In this document: piece after piece, positions 1 through 26,079 of the stretch
How positions within the stretch are numbered: position 1 is the stretch's first letter
Layout of the letters: the number at the start of each line of letters is the position of its first letter
Assembly: GCF_964340395.1 (NCBI RefSeq)
Contig: NC_135559.1
Location: forward strand, 8,324,759 to 8,388,758
Length of the DNA: 64,000 bases
Direction of reading: 5' to 3'
Source: Glandiceps talaboti
Lineage: Eukaryota; Hemichordata; Enteropneusta; Spengelidae
The notes under the pieces: generated by a model
Told to the model about the DNA's origin: nothing
What the model saw: only the letters and a program-made list of their open reading frames with translations
The model's database searches: none
Program-made: the position numbers and the translations under genes

Positions 1-113
1 TGAATGATTAAAATATAAACATGTATATATGTACATATGGACCTGTTCACTATAGAAACGCGGACACTAAGAAATTTCTTACTTGTCTGTTATTGAAATA
101 ATATGCATTATAG

Positions 114-233
<120 letters not shown>

Positions 234-294
234 AAGTCAGTGGTAAGATTTGTCCGTAGTACAGTGCTCGATACGTCTGCACGCAGAGCGGAGT

Positions 295-2046
<1,752 letters not shown>

Positions 2047-2069
2047 TGTCACGGTAACCACAGCAAACA
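2047..2069 (+). promoter_or_regulatory. Candidate RFX X-box next to a FOX site, CCDC39 promoter
   Basis: The motif GTGTCACGGTAACC lies about 235 bp before the CCDC39 start codon. Its right half GGTAAC is a good X-box half-site, while the left half is imperfect. GCAAACA at 2063-2069, four bases further on, resembles a forkhead (FOXJ1-type) site. RFX factors and FOXJ1 are the known activators of motile-cilia genes, so the position is sensible. The assignment rests on motif matching by eye only. Confidence 0.4.
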
Positions 2070-2286
2070 ACTTCACGAAATATTATCGAATGCCGATCGA
2101 AATCAGTTTTTGGTGAAATAATCGTTGTTGAGAGCCTAAGCTCTTACAGATACAAGTTTTTACCACTAGGACACAACGAATTGGTATACTGGTGTGATCT
2201 TACGCTAATTCTATCATAGATACCGTTTTTTCCAGAAAAAATTGGACTTTGGCTAGATTATTAGATACACCAACGAAGCCAGCAAA

Positions 2287-15981
<13,695 letters not shown>

Positions 15982-16151
15982 TCACACTTATCCTTGTAAT
16001 TTACAATTTTGTGTTTTCACCATACAAGTAAACTGTATATTTTAACTGACATGTAAAATTTCTGAATGTAGTAAATTAAAATTTTGAAAAGAATTGCAGC
16101 ATTGGAAAGGTGCACATTCCCATAGAAACTATGTACATTCTTGTAATATGC

Positions 16152-16157
16152 AATAAA
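16152..16157 (+). terminator. Probable CCDC39 polyadenylation signal
   Basis: AATAAA lies 170 bp after the CCDC39 stop codon and is the first canonical signal downstream. It implies a short 3' UTR of about 190 nt. Confidence 0.6.
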
Positions 16158-16179
16158 ACACAAAAAGGTCAATAACATG

Positions 16180-17945
16180 ACATATTATTTTTGTTGATAA
16201 ACAGCCCCCTCTTGTGACATGATATTGTTATGTTGATAGGTCAAAGGTCAATAGGTGTTGGCTGGATCCACTCAGATATCTGCTATCATTGTATCAAAAA
16301 CAACATTTTTAAAGATAAAAGATGCAATGCATGTTGACACTCCTATTAACATTGTTATGGGCCTCAAAGTGGCCGCTCTATATGAAATGTTTGTGTTGCC
16401 ATTGACAATATGTGAACTGTCCTAACTAACACCATTAATGGGTGTCATTTAGGACAGTATATCAAGGGTTGATATATGTTTCACCTCCAGTGTCAAGGTC
16501 AATTCCCTATTACTTTGTGCCCTGTGCAGTATCTTGAAATAAATATGGTCCCTGATTAATTTCACCCAAAGAACATGTGACCAATTGTCAGATGTGTGTT
16601 TGTTGTAGTTATACCTAGTCTATGGTAGCCTAGAATCCAGGCATATGGGGATTTTTGAAATTTGATTTCCCAGGAAATAATGAATTCAAAACCCCCATGG
16701 ATTCCTGTCTAAGTCTAGTGCTATCCATGACACTGAATCGCAAGATCTCTCTTGATTCGATACCATGTGTAGCATCTAGTCTAAGCTATACCAGACTCAG
16801 TTACAAGAAACATCATTTTGTTCAGCCACTAACCAGTCTTCTCTAAGTGCTGGCAGTACAACACATACCGTACTAAGCTGATCAAAGAAAGATGGATACA
16901 CATATTTCAATTTATTTTGATTCTTAGAAGAAGAAAAAATGATATTGTATGTAATTGTACTAAAGCCATCAGCATGGAACATATTTGGCACTGATCTACA
17001 CATACAGTAAATTGAAAGTGGTCTGCTGTTATTTAAGTTTTGAGAGTCATTTTTCCACGTTAGTTCCTTTCACAGCAACATACCAGTTCAATAATTACAA
17101 GTCAGTTGTCTCTCTGTCTGTATCATGTGTAACAAAGTAGTTTTCATTGTATATTGATATAATAGCCCATGGTCTTGGCTGTCTGACTCAACAAACTGTC
17201 TGCCAAGTATATGGGCTAGATATTTGATGGATTTACAGAAAATAAATCATCTTTCAAAATAAAACCTAGAGTCAAAGAGAGTTTTTTCTGTCAATTTCAG
17301 TCATATCTATGCATGATTTTAAATCCTCATCCCCCCCCCCCCCTCCAATTCACTTCTTCCCCTTGATTGGCTAAACATCCTTGATTGACCCCCCCCCCCC
17401 CACACACACACACACACACAATGTCAAGGTCGTGTTCACTACAGCTATGCTATACATGGGATACAAGGAACAAAAGAACATGGCAATTTGTCCTGTCAAA
17501 AGATACTCAAAAACCCCTCCCTCTAAACAAACATTCAGAAGTGAGACACATATATGATGTAAACCATGGTGAAAACTGTAGTGACTACACCACTATTATA
17601 CATACAGTGTAAATACTGGGAAACACATTAAAATACTAACCGGAAACCCGACACTGTATATCACATTAATAGACCTATATTGTAATCAATTTATCATTAA
17701 CATCTCAGTAGTAAATACAGATCATGTTATCATTGAAGGCGTAACAGTTTTCAAAATTTGATTAGAAGTGCAAAAATGAAGTTCAGCAATCGCATTGATG
17801 CCAGAGCCTTCCTAAATGAATGAGTGAACAAGGTTGTGTGACATCGTCTGATCACCTTAGAGTACTGTACCTCATAAATCATAAATCATAAATGGTGTTT
17901 GGCTCATTTCAGTTATTTTGCAATGTCACTGATTAGAACTACAAC
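16180..17945. other. Intergenic region between CCDC39 and the LRR gene, proximal part
   Basis: No gene is seen. The stretch contains a hairpin at 16416-16458 (ACTGTCCTAA/TTAGGACAGT with an inner AACACCATTAATGGGTGT dyad), a MITE-like copy at 16626-16717, and C-runs followed by (CA)n at 17330-17420. Confidence 0.6.
16626..16717. mobile_element. Short MITE-like element, copy 1
   Basis: This matches 57423-57510. Both share TAGCCTAGAATCCAGG, then GGATTTTTGAA/GGATTTTGAATT, then GAATTCAAAACCCCCAT. The 57.4-kb copy has inverted ends (TAGCCTAG-ATCCAGG against CGCCAGGCTA), pointing to a small non-autonomous DNA element. No coding capacity. Confidence 0.55.
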
Positions 17946-17949
17946 TTCA

Positions 17950-18286
17950 GACATTAGACCATGGATGAATAGAACCCGTTATAAACGGGAAAAGTAAACA
18001 ACTAAATTGGATTAATGATACTTGGCACAGCATGTTAGAAGTAGAGAGACTTGCATTACATTCGATCATTTGATAAGAACAGTTTTATGACCTCTTTACA
18101 TAATAGTTCATGTTCAGAAACACAAATTTCCAATTCCCCTAGCACTTAATGTATGCATGGTGTGTAATACAAGTCTCTGTACTTCCAACATACTGAGTCA
18201 AGTGTTATTAATCCAATTCAGTTGCTTGCTTTCCCTGTTAATAACAGGTTCCATTCGTCCACAGGGTTCATCCATAGTCTGATGTT
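17950..18286. mobile_element. Foldback element with roughly 110-125-bp inverted arms
   Basis: Positions 17950-18061 match the reverse complement of 18161-18285 with several substitutions and small indels. Shared blocks are ATGGATGAA, GAATGGAACC/GAATAGAACC, AACTGAATTGGATTAAT, ATGTTGGAAGTA and AGAGACTTG. About 100 bp of unrelated sequence lie between the arms. Long arms and no ORF suggest a MITE or foldback transposon. Arm divergence says it is not recent. Confidence 0.75.
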
Positions 18287-18422
18287 AACAGTTGTAGTGG
18301 TGATGACATGGTGGTCCTCTAACCTCCATAGCATATCAGTAAGTCAATGAAGTCTTCATAATGTGTTCAGAAGCACTGATAACAAGTTCCAAAGGAGGAC
18401 TTTGATCTCCTATAAAACATCG

Positions 18423-18520
18423 TTGCAAACCACAGCCTGTTTTACGGCAACGTTCTTAATGAGCCTCCCACAGGATTTATTTTGAAATGTAGTGGTAGAA
18501 ATAATTAACTCTGGTTTGCG
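18423..18520 (+). mobile_element. CGCAAACCA-ended MITE, copy 1
   Basis: A roughly 98-bp repeat with short terminal inverted repeats (TTGCAAACCA at the left, TGGTTTGCG at the right). It recurs in inverse orientation at 24770-24861, sharing CCTGTTTTACGGCAACGTTC and AATGTAGTGGTAGAAATAAT. A truncated third copy lies at 53477-53525. Three copies in one window mark a dispersed family. Confidence 0.75.
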
Positions 18521-18847
18521 AGAATGCTATAAAATACAGCTATATGAACTGTCATTCACCACACTTTAAACTTGTTTATTTACATGTACTTCCATCACAT
18601 ATCAGTGTTGCTACGTCACTACTGAACTATTTATCCTATGTAAGTGATATGGTACATGTATATGAACGTTACTAGCAATACACCAATGCAGTATAATTAG
18701 CAGAGAATATTGTAATGGTTAAGAATATCAGAATGAATCACATGCAGGTTTCGTTCACTTCTCAGCAATCAATAATATCACCCACCATTAGTCACTAGTA
18801 GAGTCACTCAACCTGATTATGAAAAGTACATTAATGTTACATATTTG

Positions 18848-18848
<1 letters not shown>

Positions 18849-18891
<43 letters not shown>

Positions 18892-19200
18892 GTATAGAAT
18901 ACACAATATATGTGATATTTACTGTCATAGATTCACTGTCAGCTATTTGTATCTCACATATACTCACATACATACAGATGAATGCATGCATAGATATACA
19001 CACACACACACATACGTACGTACGTACACGTACGTACTTACATATGTATGTACGTACGTACATACATACATACATACATACATACATACATACATACATA
19101 CATACATACAGGCATGCATACATACATACATACATACATACATACATACATACATACATACATACATACATACGCATGTACGCACACACACATGCACACA
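18849..19200. repeat. (CA)n followed by (ACAT)n microsatellite tract
   Basis: (CA)n at 18849-18889, a 70-bp unique spacer, then CA and CATA/CGTA arrays to about 19200. The long His-Thr or Tyr-Val-Cys frames across it are artefacts. Confidence 0.95.
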
Positions 19201-19937
19201 CTGAATAGACAACATTCCACTATATAACAGGTAAACACTATACCACTTACTAAATGTATGTTAATTCAATGTACAAACTTTAACATATTAATTAACTTCA
19301 TATTATATTGATACTGTATCAGCAAATTGCAAGTAGGATACAATGGGTAACCTTATGCAGCACAGCTTAATACTTCCAAACACTATAAACTTCACTGGTG
19401 TCCCTGTAATATGTTTTCACTGTGAATAAAATTTCATTCATTCATGTGATGATCTTGATCCAAAATGATATGTATTTCAGTCACCCCATTCTATGGTGAT
19501 TTTTCTGCCTGATGACACTCTGAGAACATGGTAAAAAAAAAAGGTGATAAGAGTACTTAGGAAAGTGCTAAGTTTTGTTGAGACCACTTAGGTTTCTCAT
19601 TATTGTGTTAAAAATACATCCCAAATGAAATTCATGAAATATCATTTCATATATGTCATATGACACTATGATTATTTACTAAGGTCCAAATTAAATAATT
19701 TTATCAACTTGAAATTAATTTACTTTAAAAATAAATAAAACTTTCTTTACGTTGAAATGCACAGACAATAATAAAGGTTCTAATTTAGGCAGTAAATTTA
19801 GAGGTTTATGTAAATCTGCAACTACAAAGCAATCATAAATGAAGCAGGGGGGGGGGGGGGGGTTCTACCCTCAATATGTAACATAGGGATGTGCCGCCAC
19901 ATTGACTTTTCAAGGTCTTTGGAGAGGGGAATATATT
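19201..19937. other. 3' flank of the LRR gene
   Basis: AT-rich sequence with no second gene. The GTGAATAAAATTTCATTCAT motif near 19425 resembles a retroposon tail on the + strand. A poly-G run of about 15 bases sits at 19848-19862. I found no canonical polyadenylation signal on the minus strand within about 350 bp of the stop. Confidence 0.5.
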
Positions 19938-21338
19938 TCAGCTAACACATGAATTAGAAACATTAGGTTCTCTTAATGCCATGTACCTGGAGACAGATTG
20001 GTTCATCCTGCTCACATGTGCAGCACGTTGCCTGGCTGCTTTTTTCTTGCTATATTTTCTGAATCTATAAACTGCAATACATGTAGACAGAGCTATAGCA
20101 ACTGTTAGTATATATACAATGGGATTTATGCACAGAACACAAGTCTTGGTTACTAGCACTGTTCCGTCTCCCTCCACATGGATTTCAGTTGGGTCTTTGC
20201 ATAACCACGTATTTGGTACATTTTCCAGTCGTGTTTTATTGACCAGTTCATGCGAGGGTGTCTTTTTGCAGTACACAGTATCAGATTCTTTGATTGTGAC
20301 TGACTCGCCTGCCTCTTCGAACCACACCTTCAATGGCAACAGCGTACAGTCACATATCCAAGGATTGCCGTAAAGTTTTAAACATTGCAGAGATGACGTA
20401 TAATGGAACACTTTTGGATGTAATGTGTGCAACTCGTTCTCATGTAACGTCAGGATTTGAAGGTTTTGCGAGTTGGCGAAAATATTTGTCTGCAAAGTCG
20501 CTATTTTGTTAAAATGCAAATATAGTCTCTTCAGATTTGTAAGGTATGCAAATGTGTCTTGCTCAAAATACTCAATTTGATTGTTGCTCAAATCTAGTTG
20601 AGAAAGACTTGTCAAATAACGGAATGCAGAACGATCAATGTTCGTTAGTTTGTTGTTACTTAAGTCCAATTCTAAAAGAAGGTTTAACCTACTGAATATG
20701 TTCAATGGTAGAACTGTTAGCTTATTGTACGAGAGAATAAGATAGTTAAGTGCCACATCATTGAAGACGCTTGCACTTATGCCTTCGAGATTATTGTTAT
20801 TGAGATCAAGTATCTGAAGAACATGCAAGTCTGAGAAAGTCCCACTGTCAAGTTCAAGAATGTTATTGTTGCTGATATCAAGTTCATACAATGCTCTCAA
20901 TCCCTTGAAGGCACCTGGCTCAATTCTGTTGATCTGGTTATGTTGAAGGGTTAGAGTTTGGAGACTGACCATTCCTTGAAAGCCATTTTGATAAAGTTTG
21001 ATAATTTGATTGTTCTGTATCTCTAGATAATCCAATTTATCTAATCCCTGGAAGGAATCTGCTTCTATCTTTCCCAGATTATCATTTAAAAGATGAAGTT
21101 GCTGTAAGGTGGAAAATCCCACATTACTGAATGTTCCTTTGGACAGCTCAGGTATGTGATTATCCCGGACGTACATGGCTTTGTACGTTGGTGCAATCAC
21201 TGAAGGAATGGATTCTAAACCCTTATCACAACTGATTGTGTCATCCCAGCAGTTACATCGTGCTGGGCACTTAGCAGAAAATGATGCTGTCGCTGATGTG
21301 ATCCACACAACACACAGGAACAATTCTACAAACTTCAT
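19938..21338 (-). CDS. Single-pass leucine-rich-repeat membrane protein, 466 aa
   Basis: One uninterrupted coding exon. Residues 1-19 form a hydrophobic signal peptide. An LRRNT cap CPARCNC...ISC spans 24-37. About eleven 24-residue extracellular LRRs (LxxLxLxxNxL pattern, e.g. LLELDLSNNKLTNI) run over roughly 53-316. An LRRCT cap begins NPWICDC with Cys 329, 331, 357 and 380. One transmembrane helix lies at about 401-424, followed by a basic cytosolic tail of about 40 residues (RKYSKKK) with no recognised signalling domain. It should be a type I surface protein for adhesion or ligand recognition; the exact orthologue is not recognised. The start was chosen because the signal peptide follows at once. 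The frame continues upstream only into CATA repeat, and a splice acceptor (TTTCAG) lies about 26 nt before the ATG, implying a spliced 5' UTR. Confidence 0.9.
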   Translation of the reverse strand: MKFVELFLCVVWITSATASFSAKCPARCNCWDDTISCDKGLESIPSVIAPTYKAMYVRDNHIPELSKGTFSNVGFSTLQQLHLLNDNLGKIEADSFQGLDKLDYLEIQNNQIIKLYQNGFQGMVSLQTLTLQHNQINRIEPGAFKGLRALYELDISNNNILELDSGTFSDLHVLQILDLNNNNLEGISASVFNDVALNYLILSYNKLTVLPLNIFSRLNLLLELDLSNNKLTNIDRSAFRYLTSLSQLDLSNNQIEYFEQDTFAYLTNLKRLYLHFNKIATLQTNIFANSQNLQILTLHENELHTLHPKVFHYTSSLQCLKLYGNPWICDCTLLPLKVWFEEAGESVTIKESDTVYCKKTPSHELVNKTRLENVPNTWLCKDPTEIHVEGDGTVLVTKTCVLCINPIVYILTVAIALSTCIAVYRFRKYSKKKAARQRAAHVSRMNQSVSRYMALREPNVSNSCVS

Positions 21339-21359
21339 TTTCACAGTTATCCTACCAGG

Positions 21360-21368
21360 TGGTCCTGA
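21360..21368 (-). promoter_or_regulatory. Probable splice acceptor of the LRR gene 5' UTR intron
   Basis: On the minus strand TATTTCAG precedes GACCACCTGG, about 25 nt before the start codon. This fits a 5' leader spliced onto a single coding exon. Confidence 0.45.
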
Positions 21369-21427
21369 AATATTAACAGTAACATTTTCATAATAAAAAA
21401 AAACGTACTTTATACAGAAACTTAAAA

Positions 21428-21428
<1 letters not shown>

Positions 21429-21460
<32 letters not shown>

Positions 21461-21512
21461 GCATACACACAGTGCATACATACATACATACATACATACA
21501 TACATACATACA

Positions 21513-21544
<32 letters not shown>

Positions 21545-21636
21545 CACACATATACATACATACATACATACATACATACATACATACATACATACATACA
21601 TACATACATACATACATACATACATACATACATACA
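21429..21636. repeat. (CA)n-(CATA)n microsatellite
   Basis: A CA run at 21429-21459, then about 40 copies of CATA with a CACACATATACA interruption near 21541. It lies in the presumed 5' intron of the LRR gene and extends the LRR frame artificially. Confidence 0.95.
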
Positions 21637-24284
21637 CATGAAAAAGTAAGAAAAAAATTTTTTTAGAATCATTTGCCATGTAGTTTATACAGAGTAGTTA
21701 ATATACATTAATAATAATGCCTTCACATAATGTAAAAGCATACTTGCATTTTAAAACAAAACAGTCATATATATCATAAAAATGGTGATCAATATTATGC
21801 TACATTTGTTGGTCACCAAGAGACTTAACTATATGGCTTGACAACATCAGTTGCCAATGGGTTGAGCTAGCTATCCAAGTCTCTTAGTTCATTCACTGGT
21901 CAAACAGTGACCATGTCACATCATGATAGCCTAGTCTGGATGCCAACGTGGTCTCTAACCAAACCTCGTATAGTCAAAGTCGTTACTCTAGCACAGAAAT
22001 CTGTGCTACCCCAGAAAGCGTTCATTTAAACGTAACACCGTTTTCGCATCCCCACATGATTTTAGTTTGACTGGAGGGGTGTTGGATTACGTGGCTAAAT
22101 CCCCACAATAGTCAAAATGGCTGTACTAAAAGGAATATTATTATTAATGAGCAATCAATTACAACTGCCTGTCAATTTGTGATGGATTACTACTGACTTG
22201 CACCATTTACCCATCACCCAGCAAGGGGTATAGCCAGATTGGTGGTGAATTTTTTTACTTTGACTCTGCCCTCACTGGCCTCTTTTATATATTTTTAAAA
22301 TTTGAACTACATGTGATGCAGTTACAAATAAAACATAATGACCCTGAGACTGTTTAGTGTACCAATAACTTGTTTGGTTCTAGACTGTACGAGACGTCAT
22401 GTTGTTCAGCCCTATCAGGTTTCTTAACCACGACTGTACTAATTCACCCAATATCCCACATAAGCAACCCGACTGGGTTACAATAGGCCATTGCAGACTG
22501 CATACAGGAAATTGAGAATACAGCGCTCTCACTCAAAATGGGGGTGTCCTCACCCCTTTGTATCATTTCTAGAGAGCTTTGCCCCTTTGTATTCTGTACA
22601 AGTGTAAATCAGGGATGCTTTTTGTATTGTTCAGACATTGAGGAAAGCAGCAGTGCTCTATGATTAACTAAGTAACCTATATCATGTATACCCCCAAGGT
22701 ACACACAGACAGGAAGTAGAGCGCCATCAGGGCAATTTTTGGAAAGGCCTATTGCAGCCAATCAAATATAATGTTATGTTCTAATAGGAATAGGCGTCAA
22801 ACTGACCATGATGTTAGCCTCTCAATGTAGATTTATGAGACCAGTCACATAATCTTACGTCAATAGTAAACATGAACCTTATCAGTTCAGCTGTGCTAAA
22901 AATTTCAGTGACTCTTAATGTTAATTTACAAATTTAGAGTAGATCCTGGTTCCTGTCCACATAATATGTAATATTTAACCACTTGATGGTATATTGGATC
23001 AACACACCCATACTTATGGTACACTATGCTACACAAGTTTACTTTGCTATTAATTGGTAATGAATTTAAATTTTTCTACTTTATGGGCAAACAATGACGA
23101 CTTTTTTATGCTAGGGTAGGTCAGAATCGTGTAAAAGAAGAGATATAGCACTGACAGATATTGGAAGGATGACTTTTGGTGTGGAATCTGTTAGCCCAGA
23201 GATTTGGCTATCTGGCTTGAAAATGATGTTTGAGCTATATAACTAAGTCTCTATATTCAAAAACTAAAGTGTCAAATCTCCGCATTCTGCCAGGAAACAG
23301 GAGTCAAAAGTGTTGGAAAAATGTAAAAATTGGCAACCTGAAAACATTTTTGAAAAAATCTCAGGAAAATCAGCAACTTAACAACCATGTTGCCCAAAAT
23401 ATGGGGGTCAAAGGTCATACATGCATTCAACAAGGAGGGTCAATCTATCTATATTGAGTCTCCCCACCACCACTACCACCACTATCACGCCTAGCCTGTT
23501 TACAGCACTTATGGTACATAATGTTCAATCTTTCATTCCATATGGTAGTCTGGATGCCAACATGGTCTGTGAGTGGAGGTGTAAATCATAATGATACCTA
23601 TAGAAACTAGACTAGGTATACGTTCAATAAGATTGGATGGAATCATCACCACACCAGTGCCATAAACAAGCTATATATCAAGCCATACATGTTCAGTAAT
23701 GCTAATAGCCAAGTCTCTGGGCTAGGAATCACTCCTTTTGTAATGTCTGAACAGTTTCTTTCCTCCAACACCTACATACTGTAGAACCAGACCAGATTAG
23801 TTCACATTAGCCACATTCATCAAATCTTACAATAATCCACATTCCAGATGTCGAATATAGGACTAATTTGGCGACATCATTATTTTCAAAGAAAACTGGC
23901 AAAATTAACGATTTTGCTACTATCAAAACTTCAGGTAGAGAAAAAAAGTTCATTTAATAGCTCTACTTACGATAAAACTGGTGCCATTTTGAGTAGAAGT
24001 TGGTGAATTTCCTTCCTGTAAAGGCTGTTTGCTCATCAAATAAACAGATATGGTGTCTGTTTGTAGCATTATCTGTCAATTCAGAAGGAACTTTGGACTA
24101 TCAATACTTTATAACTAACTAAGGACTGAATGAGTTCAATATGTTACAAATTAACTTTTGCATCAATAAACAAGATGTAAATTATGACAGAGGCACTTGG
24201 TACATCTACATACGGCAGCGTCCGCGCAGCGGTATTATTTTTCGTATTAAAACATTGTGGCATCACAAGAAAAACATGTTCTAA
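21637..24284. other. Non-coding region upstream of the LRR gene
   Basis: No protein gene is supported. It contains three copies of a short inverted-repeat element (21818-21886, 23198-23252, 23669-23718), a repeated GTCTGGATGCCAACRTGGTC motif (about 21935 and 23549), and a GTAAGT donor on the minus strand at 23970 that could end a small 5' UTR exon of the LRR gene. Confidence 0.5.
21818..21886. mobile_element. Short AGAGACTT-ended inverted-repeat element (three copies nearby)
   Basis: The ends AAGAGACTTAACTATAT...GGCT and AGCTATCCAAGTCTCTT are inverted. Related units occur at 23198-23252 and 23669-23718, sharing GAGCTATATAACTAAGTCTC-like ends. Its small size and inverted ends suggest a MITE family that has amplified locally. 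Confidence 0.5.
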
Positions 24285-24439
24285 CGTGATGGCTGCATGT
24301 AGCCTTCATCGAATAGATTATTAACACACATGCAGGCACTCGAATCAATGTGTATGATTTAAAAAAAATATGTATGTAAATACATTTTTTTTTTTAATCA
24401 TACACATTGATTCGAGTGCCTGTGCATACAGCCATCACA
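24285..24439. mobile_element. Foldback element with 27-bp perfect inner stem
   Basis: AGGCACTCGAATCAATGTGT and the next bases (24333-24359) pair perfectly with 24396-24422. The A and T runs between continue the pairing. An outer pair, GTGATGGCTGCATG (about 24287) with TGCATACAGCCATCAC (about 24424), extends the palindrome, interrupted by about 30 bp on one side. Confidence 0.7.
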
Positions 24440-24999
24440 ACTCACATTCGAGTCGGGAACTGCAGTATCAAAGACTAAAGTCCATGTAACCTGTCTCAAC
24501 TACGTTGGTGTGGGCAATTTTAAACTCAGATACACAGAGGTCGATACGTCGTGACGTTTCGCCCTCACCGGCCTCCTCTGTGTTAGGGGTTGGCCGATGT
24601 TTGAGGGCGCACCGTCACGGCGTACCTTACAGACTACCAGGGTCCTAGCTCTTTATTTTTCGGGATTCCAGGGAGGATTATAAATTACGAAATTTCTAAA
24701 ACTTTTCGCTATTATTTTGTGCGAGAACGTCGATGATTATTAAACATCCAGACTAGCCGATGACATTCTCGCAAACCAGGGTTATTATTTCTACCACTAC
24801 ATTTCGAAATAAGTAGGAGGCTCGTTAAGAACGTTGCCGTAAAACAGGCCGTGGTTTGCGACGATGGTCGGTGATTGACAGTTCCAATTTGAGTCATGTG
24901 TGCAGTGGATGTACAAATTAATATAAAGGTATGAAGGGGTACGGAAGTGCGAGGTGTTTAAGTTTTTAGGCCAATAAGTTTAGCCCACACTGCCATTAC
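24440..24999. other. Intergenic with MITE copy 2
   Basis: It contains a roughly 92-bp inverse copy (24770-24861) of the CGCAAACCA-ended MITE, but no gene. A short minus-strand frame over it is repeat-derived. Confidence 0.5.
24770..24861 (-). mobile_element. CGCAAACCA-ended MITE, copy 2
   Basis: This is the inverse-orientation copy of 18423-18520, with ends CGCAAACCA and TGGTTTGCG intact. The two copies differ at roughly a tenth of positions by eye. Confidence 0.75.
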
Positions 25000-25244
25000 C
25001 ACAGGGGCGTGTAATATTTCATAGATTGTTGTTTTCCAGGTCTACAGACTAAATATAACAACCTTTTGATTATATATTCATACATGTAAGGGGAAGAGAT
25101 AATAGAATTTAATAATTAATATTTCTTCGTAGTATAGAGATTGATACATTTGTAGCAGCAAGATTCGTACGATATTTTCCTAAGAAAACGGGCATTCTAA
25201 GCAATAAGAAAACAACAATCTATGAAATATTACACGCCCCCGTG
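25000..25244. mobile_element. Foldback / MITE with 37-bp inverted ends
   Basis: Positions 25000-25036 match the reverse complement of 25208-25244 with one mismatch (GGGCGTGTAATATTTCATAG core). The 171-bp AT-rich interior has no ORF. The arms are nearly identical, so insertion may be fairly recent. Confidence 0.75.
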
Positions 25245-26079
25245 ACGTGGCCATTACTGCACGTCTCAAGTGCAACAGCTCATCGTAGGTGATGTTGTTA
25301 AACCAGACTCTCTATGACAGTGCGGTAAGAAAAGACTAAAATACAACCGCGACTCATTTCAAATTGCTTTAAACGTCTCAGAAAGTAAAGACGCTGTTGT
25401 GCTTTCTTTACGAGGTGTTCAGTATTTGTTTGCCAAGACAGTGTGAAAGATGAATATTGAGGAATTTGAAAATATTGACAATTAACTTTATCTGTACCAT
25501 GAATATTCAAATTGTCAATAACATGTCGTCTTACCAGTAATGGAATAAGCTTTAATATAAAATAAAATCACTTGGTAAAGGGTTGGCATTCATTCCCACA
25601 CAAAAGTTCCCAACAAAAATTAAAAGAAATGTAACTAATCAGAAAGATGAGTGATTTCTCGTACCTAATCCGTCTGAAATATTTGTAGTAAGAAATAAAA
25701 TATGAAAACAACGTCCTTTAATAGACTAAAATTGATGGACAGCACATATACTATCTAGAAGCAACAGCAAAAGAAGCATTGTCAACATTCCTTTAATACT
25801 ATACATGTAAAGCCTCGAAATGCGATGTGATCACCTTTTCACTGAAACGGTATTCAGTGAGTTGCCAGTAGAGCTTTGAGACCTTGAGAAATACACCATT
25901 TTCGTTTTTTTAAATAATTATGTATCTCGACTTTAGTCCTGGTTACAAACTTTTGTAAGTAAGTATCGGGAATGAAATATACACTGGGCTTGAATATACA
26001 CCGAGTTTGAGTCAAATGTAGGATCCTCCAGACTGCAATTTACATAACCAATCAAGTTATGTCAAATTAGTTAATCTCA
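25245..26079. other. Intergenic, no gene seen
   Basis: AT-rich unique sequence. A 70-aa minus-strand frame at 25298-25510 faintly resembles a reverse-transcriptase C-terminal motif (NTEHLVKKAQQRLYFLRRLK). It could be a remnant of a non-LTR retrotransposon, but it is too short to call firmly. Confidence 0.4.
25298..25510 (-). pseudogene. Possible reverse-transcriptase remnant (non-LTR retrotransposon)
   Basis: The translated stretch includes NTEHLVKKAQQRLYFLRRLK followed by a short helix and ...FSYRTVIESLV. The pattern K-A-x-QRL-x-FLR-x-LK, with YR-x-x-IES-L some 20-25 residues later, is typical of the C-terminal part of LINE-encoded ORF2 proteins in invertebrates and fish. No catalytic YxDD region is recognisable nearby, so only a 5'-truncated scrap is present. 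Confidence 0.55.

Noticed and set aside
21339-21629. 97-residue N-terminal extension of the LRR reading frame
   Set aside because: It consists of translated CATA and CA repeat plus a stretch containing a splice acceptor. The signal peptide begins at the Met at 21338.
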